Origin: Sipunculus nudus
Taxonomy: Eukaryota > Annelida > Sipuncula > Golfingiida > Sipunculidae
Reading direction: 5' to 3'
Assembly: GCA_026874595.1 (NCBI GenBank)
Contig: CM049309.1
Span: 46,778,079-46,842,078 of the forward strand
DNA: 64,000 nt
Part shown: piece by piece, positions 46,901 to 55,379 of the stretch
How the letters are laid out: every line of letters starts with the position of its first letter
How positions within the stretch are numbered: the stretch's first letter is position 1
The notes under the pieces: model-generated
Databases searched by the model: none
What the model was told of the DNA's origin: nothing
The model's input: the letters and a program-made list of their open reading frames with translations, nothing else
Made by a program: the position numbers and the translations under genes

Positions 46901-49600
46901 TCCATTATCCATTTCTCAATGGAAATATTTTGATTAGCTACAGGTATAGACTAATGTCAGGCATTGTTAGCAAATCGCTTGTCATTTTTTTAAAATGCAT
47001 ATTGCTGTTCGACAGAACATCTTTATGTATCATCACTTACTGTATGTTCAAATGGTTCACATACTTTGAATTATTCCATTGCTTACATGGTATGCCTAGT
47101 ACTTGTATATTCTAGCTGTGCATTCATTATGAACATGATGTTATACTCATATCTATTAAGATATTTATTTATTAATTCTATTTAGATGTGTCATACTTAC
47201 ATCTGAAGTTTTAATGCTTATATTAGGATGTCAAATAATGTCATCATGGTTGCGATGTTGTTCCTGATTTTACTATAAATCAGCATTTTATCTTCTAGAT
47301 AATGTTTAGGATTGTCCATTCACAAAAAAAGAAATTCTGTGTTAGTTAGCATATATGTGTAGCTATAGATTCATATATGCTGTTTCTCAGCTTATTAAGC
47401 TTTAGCTTAGGCATTGTAGTACTGCTCCATAAATTTAAAACATGCACTACTTTATTCCTTACACTGTTACATCTGGAAATGTGACATGTTCATGTATTTC
47501 ACATCTATATTGATCTGTGTAATTCCATCACAACCTACATCAGTGATGTAATACTTTACTCTCTACAGACATATATCCAACACACTGTCACTAGTGCCAG
47601 CAAGTTCATTCACATAATGTATTTCTGTCATCTGTATTCCGATTATCCTTATTGAAATAACTCATTTTTCTCTGACTTAGCCCATGAGGCCGGAGCCTCA
47701 TTCTGAATACCAGAGGGATATGTTATGGAGTGAGAAAGGGTGTATATGTGACTTAACACATATTTAAAGGAATATTTCAATATTTCATTAATTAAGATCT
47801 AAAATCATTCAGAAACAATAAAAATCAATTAAGGTTTCAGTCTGTTCTGATATTCAGACAGAGCCAAAGAATTATTAATGGTTCATCAGACGACCAAGTA
47901 TCTAATGGCAATTCAGTATGTTTTTAGAGCCTAAATGTACTCTCCAAAATTAGCTCTAAATTGGTTTCTATGATGAGGCAGGCAGATTATGTTTATACGA
48001 GTTTTGAAATAGGACTTGTAGGTCAGTCTATAACTGGATGTATGTCAGGTCAGACTTGGGATTTTCCATGGAACTTTTGTCGAATCAGATCTCACGAAAG
48101 TGAGGAGGAACACTTACAACTCTGATGTAATTGTGACCTACTTTGGGTCATCCAATAAGGTTTAGCTTTTATGACGAAATGCAGAAATATGGATATGAAT
48201 GTCTCATATGTCACGTGAAAGCTGTGTAACAAAACTATCTGTAGTGCGCGCTGAGAGTCAGAGAGAGATTCAGGGAGGCTGGGCGGCTCTCTCAGAGAGA
48301 GAGACTGTCCCAGACCGCTTGCTATTGAATAAAGGCTTCTGTCATCAAACTGGTCTTGGAACATTGTCAGCCACCAACATCAGCAACTGCTTGTGATACA
48401 GTGTGGGGACATCCCCAACCCCACCTTTGTATCATTAGTATCCGCAAAAATTTGTTTTGGCAGAAACAAATAGGACCAAAATGCACTATGACATGTGGAG
48501 ACATCCCTGGGCCAACAAAATCTAAAGACATTGAGAAATTTGACCAAAATCTGATCATTTTATTTTGAACTGGAGAGAATTAGTTTTCAGATACACCTTC
48601 CAAAACCAATCCCAACCAAGGTATGCATGAGAGCAATCACTGACCAAAATTTGTATAATCAGATAATGTTTAGAAAAGTTATATGGAGATGAAAATCTGA
48701 AGAACGGACAGACAGAGGGAGGGACAGACAGCAAACCCAAATCCATGTCCCCGATTTCCACAGAAGCAGGGGACTATAACAAGTGCTTAAAGACATTTTC
48801 CCATTAGCCATTATGGTAGAACTTAAGTTTTTGCTAATGGTTATATAAGGCCAACAGGCCCTGTTTAACTCCCAGTGCTGTCCACCTTAGGTACTGCATA
48901 CATGTAACAAATCTTACAAGGACACCAAAGCTGTAGCCAAAAGCATGCAGACCACACAACAATGCAACTGATTCCTCTCTTAATGTTTATGATTAATTTG
49001 TCATATAAATTTAAAGCAGTTAATCAAGAGCACTCATCTGTAAAGTTTGTTGGTATACATGATCTGTTAAATGATACATTCTTTAAATAATCAGTGCAAT
49101 TAATCTTTCCTGAACTGACTGTGGCTCGTCTGTAAAATATGTTGGTATACATGATCTGTTTAATGATACATTCTTTAAATAATCTGTGCAATTAATTTTT
49201 CCTGCACTGACTGTGGCTATTCCAAGTGTTATTTAGGTGAAGGTTCAAATCTCAGTTCCAAAAGTATACCAAATTTATTTGATATAACTTACCCAACTAG
49301 CATGTTATTTACATGGTCAAAATATAGCCAATAATATGGCAAATTCATCTTCAGATGTGATTAAAGTGCTAAAACAATTTCAAAGTACAATCCAGTGCAC
49401 ATTTATGAAAGTACCTTCACAGATTTGATAAACCATAGAGTTGCATAATTAAGTCATTCCAACGGAAACCTATTTCAAGTTCAATTGATACAATCAGCAA
49501 GATCAGATACGGCACAACTCACCTTTCCCTGGATATCTGGTAAGAGACTCTTAAATTTCCTTTTCTGCTTTTGTTATTGGATCCTCAAAATCAATTGGAT
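37921..49600 (-). CDS. NASP: NASP-like histone chaperone, C-terminal exons (partial)
   Basis: Five minus-strand exons are visible: 49523-49600, 42377-42454, 39664-39714, 38759-38803 and 37921-38295 (stop at the end). The last four exons begin and end in phase 0 with canonical AG/GT sites. They read SLLPDIQGK-IEDAEEEKK, then STTTGFGESSSS, then ASDITHLVRRK and KKPEDEDEKKPEEE. This matches the C-terminal part of NASP, a nuclear SHNi-TPR chaperone for H3 (and linker histone): the KELLPEI..KIEDA helix, TSGF and the DISHLVRKKRKPEE nuclear localisation motif. The tail is a Glu/Lys/Pro-rich low-complexity repeat (EKPTEKPET). The first exon opens in frame as DPIDFEDPITKAEKEI and then meets TAA; the SLLPD frame is offset by one. 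No TPR exons were found upstream to 64000. It could be a partial copy, a gene with distant 5' exons, or a real gene with a sequence error. Confidence 0.75.
37960..38160 (-). repeat. Coding tandem repeat in the NASP-like tail
   Basis: Degenerate 30-bp unit coding for EKPTEKPET-type decapeptides (four copies), followed by shorter KSETEKSE units. The opposite strand also stays open through it, which explains long spurious frames there. Confidence 0.8.
39785..39960 (-). mobile_element. Degenerate SINE (family of 15106)
   Basis: CTTGGACGGGCCACTGAACCC and CTCATGGCTACATTGGGAATC on the plus strand match the body of the SINEs at 15106 and 53906, but the B box has decayed. Lies just outside the NASP-like exon at 39664-39714, within the intron. 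Confidence 0.5.
40116..41252 (+). mobile_element. pogo/Tigger-like DNA transposon, internally deleted
   Basis: Ends CAGTCGTGACTTGACATTC and ...TCAAGTCATGACTG are inverted repeats, flanked by TA on both sides (40114-40115 and 41253-41254), as in Tc1/mariner-pogo elements. CAGT ends are typical of pogo/Tigger. Further inside, both arms repeat CTTG(C/G)A.TC.GAC-like motifs. An open frame (40488-40757) with ADIVSMVKEDGGDSDSESEG and a terminal PKPVTLRDTIGEIETGLRYI resembles the acidic C-terminal tail of Tigger-type transposases. The DDE catalytic core is missing. It lies in a NASP-like intron. Confidence 0.75.
40488..40757 (+). pseudogene. Remnant C-terminus of pogo-like transposase
   Basis: About 89 codons. 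The stop at 40757 is followed in the same frame by further protein-like sequence (GFAAGDVDFDRLERSVKMKK), so the stop may be a mutation. There are no DDE residues and no N-terminal CENP-B-type DNA-binding domain. The product would not be an active transposase. Confidence 0.5.
41253..42376. other. Intron of the NASP-like gene, no other feature
   Basis: About 1.1 kb without recognised repeat. A 10-bp poly-G lies near 42227. Confidence 0.5.
43220..44030. repeat. 281-bp dimer array in element 6
   Basis: Units begin at about 43230 (degenerate), 43382, 43511, 43662, 43789 and 43936, with GGTGGCGCCACC or one- to three-base variants and the two alternating half-unit types. Confidence 0.75.
44231..44942 (+). 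repeat. 5' LTR
   Basis: Nearly identical to 47721-48434. I see a single C/T difference across the first ~640 bp (at about 44818), but several substitutions and a two-base length change within the last ~70 bp. Confidence 0.9.
47721..48434 (+). repeat. 3' LTR
   Basis: Direct copy of 44231-44942. It is preceded by the purine tract CAGAGGGATA and ends CCTTTGTATCA before the resumed HINE-like sequence. Confidence 0.9.
48779..49522. repeat. Intron with a two-copy 92-bp tandem repeat
   Basis: TCTGTAAAGTTTGTTGGTAT at 49037 recurs as TCTGTAAAATATGTTGGTAT at 49129. The second copy ends about 49214 with GACTGTGGCT. The rest of this interval shows nothing recognisable. Confidence 0.75.
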
Positions 49601-50050
49601 CTAAAGAGAAAATAAATTCATCTCAAGCAAAAATACTGATTTTATAGCCTATGCACAAATGATTACTAAAACTGTCACTGTAAAAATACAATACTTTATT
49701 CACAACCATCTAGAGTACATATATATTATATATCATATAACAAAGGTGTATCACATATTGTAGAATATTTGGTGGTTAAGGAAAAACTGGAATTATGACA
49801 AGACTTGAAACGGAATAAATTATAATATTTTGAATGACTAAATAAAAAAATGTAATTGTTGATTAAACTTCCAAATATGATAAACGATTACAGGCCAAAA
49901 TAGGCTATAATTCTTTAAATATTTATTTTTAAGACTACATGTTTATTAGACCCGATAATATAAAGATAACATTGTATAGGCCTATACGGCTAAAGTTTAT
50001 ATATATACTAGTATATATAGACCTAGTTTAGATAACCCTAATCTTTTAAT
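49601..50050. other. AT-rich sequence upstream of the first visible NASP-like exon
   Basis: Expected position of further NASP introns or exons. No TPR-coding sequence is visible on the minus strand. Confidence 0.4.
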
Positions 50051-50193
50051 TAAGGAAGTGCTTATGTCCACTCCCCCAGGGAGTGGAAATAAGGGATGCT
50101 TATTTCCACTCCCCCTGGAAGTTTAAATAAAGAATTCTTATTTCCACACCCTATATATATAATTGAAACATTAAATGTTTGTATGTTAAGAAA

Positions 50194-50286
50194 TTTCACT
50201 CTGGAAGAAAAAAGATGCGTCCCTACAATGCAATAGACTCGTCCGAGACCGTGTAGTCCCCGCGACCACGTGGGTTGCGAAACAAT
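50194..50286 (+). repeat. 93-bp segment duplicated at the TGIF promoter, copy 1
   Basis: TTTCACTCTGGAAGAAAAAA through GACTCGTCCGAGACCGTG and GACCACGTGGGTTGCG to AACAAT. Copy 2 is 55156-55246, identical except for a two-base GC difference before GACCACGTG. It contains the E-box CACGTG at 50267-50272. Confidence 0.9.
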
Positions 50287-50300
50287 GGTTGTTACTAAAA

Positions 50301-50335
50301 CGCGTGCACGCATGCGTGCACGCACACGTGCACGC
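50301..50335. repeat. 35-bp alternating purine-pyrimidine (Z-DNA-prone) tract
   Basis: Strict alternation from CGCGTGCACG through CATGCGTGCA to CACGTGCACGC, with several overlapping palindromes (GCATGC, GTGCAC). It lies in the left arm of the inner inverted-repeat element and is missing from the right arm. Confidence 0.8.
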
Positions 50336-50446
50336 AGATTTCCACAGTTAACAAACCTACTAAAATGCGTGCGGCCAAAAGTGCGGACGGTGTACAAATG
50401 AACTTAAATCAAGCATAAATCAATTTAAATCTTGTATATTACCACA

Positions 50447-51003
50447 CTGTCATAGTGAAAGACAATTTACAGGTCATCATACAAGTAATACCCTATTGAT
50501 CTGACTGAAAGATTTATTGTGTTTTTGTATAGTTTTATTGTAAATGGTAATTGAATGTGTAAAAAATACAATGTTTAAATAAAAAAATACGTATTTTAAT
50601 ATGAATTCATGTTATCAATAAATCAGTTTTATATTAATTTAAATCCTGGCTATGTTCACCTCCTGAAATTTAGAACACCGTCTTAGTGAAACACATTACA
50701 GGTCATCATACAAGTAATATCCTATTGATTTGACTGAAAGATTCATATACGCTAAGTTCATATTCTATTTTAGTTTCATTTATTGTGTTTTTGTATAGTT
50801 TTATTGTAAATGGTAATTGAATGTGTAAAAAAATACAATTTTTAAATAAAAAAATACGTATTTTATCATGAATTCATGTTATCAGGCCTCGTAAATACCG
50901 ATTCAACATACAAAATTTGTAGCTTACAGCATTAAGAGGACCAATAAATCAGTTTTATATTAATTTAAATCCTGGCTATGTTCACCTCCTGACATTTAGA
51001 ACA
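50447..51003. repeat. Two-copy direct repeat inside the inner element
   Basis: Landmarks ACAGGTCATCATACAAGTAA, GATTTATTGTGTTTTTGTAT or its counterpart, AATGGTAATTGAATGTGTAA, ATACGTATTTTA, and ATCCTGGCTATGTTCACCTC occur in order twice. The second copy has an extra ~43 bp after GAAAGATTCATAT and ~60 bp after ATGTTATCA. Confidence 0.85.
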
Positions 51004-52642
51004 AATTTTAAATTATTCATCTTATTCCTTTTTATTTGATATTTGTTGTTTTTTTTTTCTAAGAGAATTAGAAATATACCCGTGGTGAACTTATGTCAAA
51101 TTTTAAGTATATATAAATATATCTACCAGATATATTTTTAATATAATTTATTGCAAAATAAATTTGTGTAAGATGCAATGAAAATGTACGTGCTATTTGT
51201 AAATTGTAAATGGGCATAGCCAAGCGCAGGGAAAAAATAATTCAAAAATATGTTTTAAAGTAAACAGAATGTGCTTTTACAAAATCGCCTCTTTGTGACT
51301 CTAGCATATACTTTTTTTCATTTAAAAAAACAGACACATCAAATATTCTTCTTGAAATAATTAAGTGATATTATTATTTATTTGAAAGTTAGCGAGTTCC
51401 TGTTATTTTGTGTATTTTAAGTTTTTGTATTGTTGTTACTTTGGCCGAGAATGTTTGCTACAATAAAGTGTTGTGTGATACGTTTGTGTTTATTTGTTTT
51501 ATTATGCAAGTTTTATGCAAGTTATTCTTGACCACTAGAATATTAGTTCCAATAACAAATAGTGATCTTCACATGAATTTCTCTAACCCTAAACATTGAA
51601 TATCACCCAGAAATACATTTAATTTTTACTTTAAGAAATTGTCTAAATACGGTGTATACATGACAATCCCCATAAATATTTACGTTCATTAATAATAATA
51701 ATTATAATAATGTACACCATCCGTATGCAAGTGTGTATATATCCTTTTCTTTCAAATGTTATTATTGCAATTTTAGTTACCATTTAGTAATTCTTTGACT
51801 GTTGATGCTGGATATATCAATTTTTTAAAAATTAAACGGTACTTGAAGAAATTGTCTGATATGATTGTATATTTCACTTATGTATTTATTATTATAAATG
51901 GGTAAATGTGTGTTTAAGAGGGAGTTTAAAGGGTTATTTTACTATCTTGAACGCATTATTCCAAAATTTTGTTAATCTATAATAAGGAAAGATTAATATA
52001 ATGGATAAGGCTTGTAGAGTTTTATATCCAATATATGTAATATGTATGACCAAAATGCTCAAGTAAATGCTAAAGTGCAACGTTTTCTTGGCGACGTCAT
52101 CAACGTTATGAATAACTTTATAAACAAGAAAAAAAACATTAAGCCGTTAACGTCAACTAAGGAGAAAAATAAACTCTCAAGCAATACCATCTTTCATTAC
52201 ATAACCTTTTTTCTCTAAAAGTATACTTTCCCTTTATATTACAGAATATTTCCTTTGTTTACAATTTGCGTTAAATATTGTAAATAGGCCTTTAAAAACT
52301 CTTAAATACACATTCATCCATAATCATAGAAAGAACGGGACTAACTGCAGGCGGAATACTTTAAAAAAATTAAAGAAGTCAAAAATTTTAATGTTTTAGA
52401 TGTAACAATCCCGGAAGTATCTTGCTACAGTCCAGGACACCATGCGGTAAAACGATCGAAAACAAATTTGGTTGTAGTTGAATAATTACTTTCATCGTGC
52501 CCTTGACTATGGTATTTTGATCATTTATAATAATTAAGTTGATTTTAGCAAAATTTAAGTTAATTTGTACACCGTCCGCACCCAGGGCCGCACGCGTTTT
52601 AGCATATTTTAAACAGTGTGAATCTGCGTTTTAGTAACAACC

Positions 52643-53851
52643 CCCCGAAATTCACTTTCATCAGCCATGTAGTCCACATAGAATATAATAGAAGATGGTT
52701 ATTTGTCTTACCTTTTATGTCCAACCCTGGTGACAACAGTCTTATTATTACTCTTACATGTATGCATCCTATGTTTCCTTGTAGTTCTATTTTTTCTTTC
52801 AGATAAAGTTCACTTATTTTGATTCCACAGTCATGCCATTGGAATTGTTTTGGATAAAATCAGCTAGTGGTGGGATAAATGGATAGAGTTGTGAACCAGA
52901 GTGCATTGTCCTGTGCAGCTGTCTAAACTACCTCTACACTTAGCCAAGACCTGACAGCACTAGTCTAGGCAAATGGAGACACAGACTCTATTGTGACTGG
53001 CCCTATACTGATGAGGTGCTAACAATCAACTGATAAGGATTTAGCCAGGAAACAAGTATTGTCAAAACATTCTTGCCCTATTTGGGCTACTTAAAGCTTG
53101 TACCCATGCCTAATATATAAACCATACAATTATGAAACAAACTAATAGACAAAATCAAACTATTTGCAGAAAAATATACATTTTATATGTCTTTAAAAAT
53201 CTGGCCAGAACTTTGAATGTAAGTAAACTGCAAGTTTTACTCAAGTGAATCATTTATGTTTAAAGGGGCCCAATCACCTATAAAGCATGTTGAGTTAACA
53301 CGAAAAATAGATTCTTCCCTTTAAAATATATATATATATACCTGCCAAAATATTGCCCTGAAACCGTTTGCTTTCTCCTGTAAACAACTGTTAAAAACAG
53401 TGGACCGGGCGCGATGAAAGGTGTCAACATAAACACAGCGCGTGGGGCCGTGTCCATCGCTGAGCCAAAATACGTGTCAATCAGGAGATGCCCGGTCTGA
53501 CTTGGCCCAAAATATGTAATACGTATTTCTGCTGGCTGAAACACAGCGTAATGCCTCTCTTAATCGGACCTCCGGTCACGCGGCCTTGTTATGGTAAACA
53601 GACTGTGTTAACCAACACAGAGCCAAAACATGGTGTTAAATAGCCATATGCGGGGAAATGAGACCGTCTGCTGGGATGGTTTTGCTGGGTAACATTTGTA
53701 TAAAGCAAAAACTGAACTGATAGTGTGAAAGAATAGCCATAATTAAGCTCCTGATTTTGTCCCTTTAAAATTATGTTAAATACAGTAACAATTTCACTTT
53801 GAAATGCATTTCAATGTGAAAACTTTAACCTTTTTAAGTGCACACATGTAA

Positions 53852-53905
<54 letters not shown>
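52643..53905. other. No gene recognised
   Basis: A minus-strand donor-like site with an open frame lies at about 52710-52805, but it matches nothing I know. 53390-53660 is GC-richer with no supported coding. A (TA)n tract begins at 53856. Confidence 0.35.
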
Positions 53906-53908
<3 letters not shown>

Positions 53909-54112
53909 ATAAACTTTATTTATTTTACATGGATTGTACAACTAGTTATTATAACTAATACGAGGCACTCTCCATGGCTGGGATGTCGGTAGGGTGGAGG
54001 AAACCGGAGGACCCGGAGAAATCCACCGACCTTGGACGGGCAACTACAACCCATTCTCATAGCCACACCGGGGATCGAACCCGGGTCGCCAGCAGAGAAA
54101 GCACTGAAGCGT
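53906..54112 (-). mobile_element. tRNA-derived SINE, copy 3
   Basis: Minus-strand head with B box GGGTTCGATCCCC (about 54071-54083), body GTTGCCCGTCCAAGGTCG, and 3' part GTTATAATAACTAGTTGTAC then ATGTAAAATAAATAAAG. Same family as 15106-15333. (TA)n tracts border it on both sides. Confidence 0.75.
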
Positions 54113-54370
54113 TATATATATATATATATATATATGCCCTTAATGTCTCAATATTATGTAGTATAATGCACACTCGCTGAAAATCTTTGAACAGGAACTA
54201 CTGGTAATAATAAACTTGCTAATATATAATAGAAATAGACTGAAAAACATTTTGGTGACTTTTTTCCTGGAACACTTATACACTGTACCAACCTTTACCA
54301 AGAGGGGGAGTGGAAATAAGCATCCCTTATTACCACTACCCCGGGTGGAGTGGAAATCAGGCCTGCCTTA

Positions 54371-55155
54371 ATGTTAAGGTTGTAATCTTACAATCATTTC
54401 TACACGTCGATAAACAGTTTCAAGTAGTATTGACCTAAATAAAAGTACTAAAAAATAGACAAAAAAGGTCATTTCTTTTAATTAGTGTTATTGTAGTAAT
54501 CTTACACACACACGAGATTTTTTTTTATTAAATGTAATTATTATATTAAAATTATGATATAAATTTGAGCACTTTTGTTGAATGGCATAATTCCCAATTA
54601 TTTATTATTATGGTTCCACAACACACATATATCAGTCTGCCTGTCAACTTGTATCCCGGGAAGCCATGGCATGGGAGAACTAGGCCTGATGAATTATGCA
54701 TACCCGACCTACTTCCGTGCGACCGCCATTGTAAAATTGAATGGTGGATGGCGCGCTTTACTTCGAGGTTTGTTGTATGTCGTTAAACATCTTCTTAGAT
54801 GCTGCCATGACACATCTGGGGCTGATATTTTCGAAGTATTCACATACGAAACCTATGATATTATAGTCAGCAGTTTTACATGTTTTAAACTCATGTTTAC
54901 TTCGAACACAAGTTGCCAAGATCGCGTCCTCGGCCTGTCATAGCGCCTATCAACAAGGCTACTCCGCTGCCATTGGCTAGCTCATTACTCAATGGCTGTT
55001 CTTGGACTCGTCTAGAGGAATGGTAGCTTAAAGGTCCTGTTCAATGGGTACACAGTCTCTTATTTTAAAGAATTCAGAAATAAAGTAAGTGAACGATTCA
55101 TTATATTTATTTAAACTTTATCCACAAAACATTACTTTTCTAAGGCAAGTGGCTT
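54371..55155. other. Upstream region of TGIF, mixed composition
   Basis: 54640-55020 is less AT-rich than the surroundings and has a YY1-like GCCGCCATTG (54724), so it may be promoter sequence for TGIF or a divergent transcript. No protein gene is supported. Confidence 0.35.
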
Positions 55156-55379
55156 TTTCACTCTGGAAGAAAAAAGATGCGTCCCTACAATGCAATAGAC
55201 TCGTCCGAGACCGTGTAGTCCCCGACCACGTGGGTTGCGAAACAATAACTTAGCAGCTACTGAGTGACAGCGGGTACGTCGGGCGAGCGTAAGCAACTTT
55301 TGGAAAGTATTTTATCAGAAGAAAACGTGTGGAATACGACATCAGTATTAAGGTTAAAGAAACCTTCGTTGATCTGAAG
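55156..55379 (+). promoter_or_regulatory. Probable TGIF promoter / 5' UTR
   Basis: Directly upstream of the first TGIF coding codons. It contains the second copy of the 93-bp segment (55156-55246) with the E-box CACGTG at 55227-55232, followed by a GC-richer stretch (GACAGCGGGTACGTCGGGCG). No TATA box is evident. The transcription start is not determined; 5' UTR probably occupies much of 55250-55379. Confidence 0.45.

Larger units (their letters stand above)
44231..48434 (+). mobile_element. Non-autonomous LTR retrotransposon (4.2 kb)
   Basis: Two direct repeats, 44231-44942 and 47721-48434 (about 712 and 714 bp), start TGTTATGGAG and end TTGTATCA. Three bases inside the left LTR is an 18-nt primer-binding site TGGTGGAGAATCCGGGTA (44946-44963), complementary to a plausible tRNA 3' end. 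A purine tract CAGAGGGATA directly precedes the right LTR. Each LTR has AATAAAGG in the R region (left copy 44838). The 2.77-kb interior has only short open frames (for example 44866-45177) and no gag, protease, reverse transcriptase or integrase motif, so it would depend on enzymes in trans. The flanks ACATAG and TTAGTATCC against the intact site ACATAGTATCC suggest a short target duplication containing TAG. Confidence 0.85.
42664..48778 (-). mobile_element. HINE-like element 6, split by an LTR retrotransposon
   Basis: CAAGGGACCCATGGGTCACT and GCTCAGCTGA at 42664 give the shared 3' end. The head ACTACGTGTATCCGCC (43118) and a 281-bp dimer array (43220-44030) follow, then the GGAAAGGTCAGAAGTCAACG segment up to ACATAG at 44230. 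The sequence resumes at 48435-48446 with TAGTATCCGCAAAA, as in elements 3 and 5, after a 4.2-kb insertion. The other end differs from elements 1-5: GGACAGACAGAGGGAGGGAC, then GTCCCC...GGGGAC (48747-48774), a 6-bp stem. It lies in a NASP-like intron. Confidence 0.6.
50287..52642. mobile_element. Inner inverted-repeat element (2.36 kb)
   Basis: Starts GGTTGTTACTAAAACGC and ends GCGTTTTAGTAACAACC. A second inverted pair lies further in: TGCGTGCGGCC...TGCGGACGGTGTAC near 50365-50395 against GTACACCGTCCGCACCCAGG near 52568-52590. It has no transposase. Its interior holds a direct duplication (about 50447-50673 and 50676-51003). Its left end abuts the 93-bp segment exactly. No target duplication is evident, so the superfamily is not assigned. 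Confidence 0.6.
50051..54370. mobile_element. Composite inverted-repeat element (4.3 kb) with hairpin ends
   Basis: The left end (50051-50115) TAAGGAAGTGCTTATGTCC... contains a 14-bp perfect hairpin, GGAGTGGAAATAAG and its complement. The right end (about 54307-54370) is the inverted copy of the whole ~65 bp, including the hairpin in slightly decayed form, and ends GGCCTGCCTTA. Between them lie a second inverted-repeat element (50287-52642), a SINE (53906-54112) and no protein gene. The target duplication is not resolved. Confidence 0.55.

Noticed and set aside
52700-52806. Minus-strand open frame ending at a good donor (AAAAG|GTAAGA)
   Set aside because: The encoded NKTVVTRVGHKR segment matches nothing recognised and no acceptor or neighbouring exon could be defined.
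54760-54808. Short minus-strand frame MAASKKMFNDIQQ with a following GTAAAG, a possible NASP first exon
   Set aside because: It lies in a promoter-like region and has the right strand, but there is no similarity to known NASP N-termini and no linking exon, so it would be a guess.
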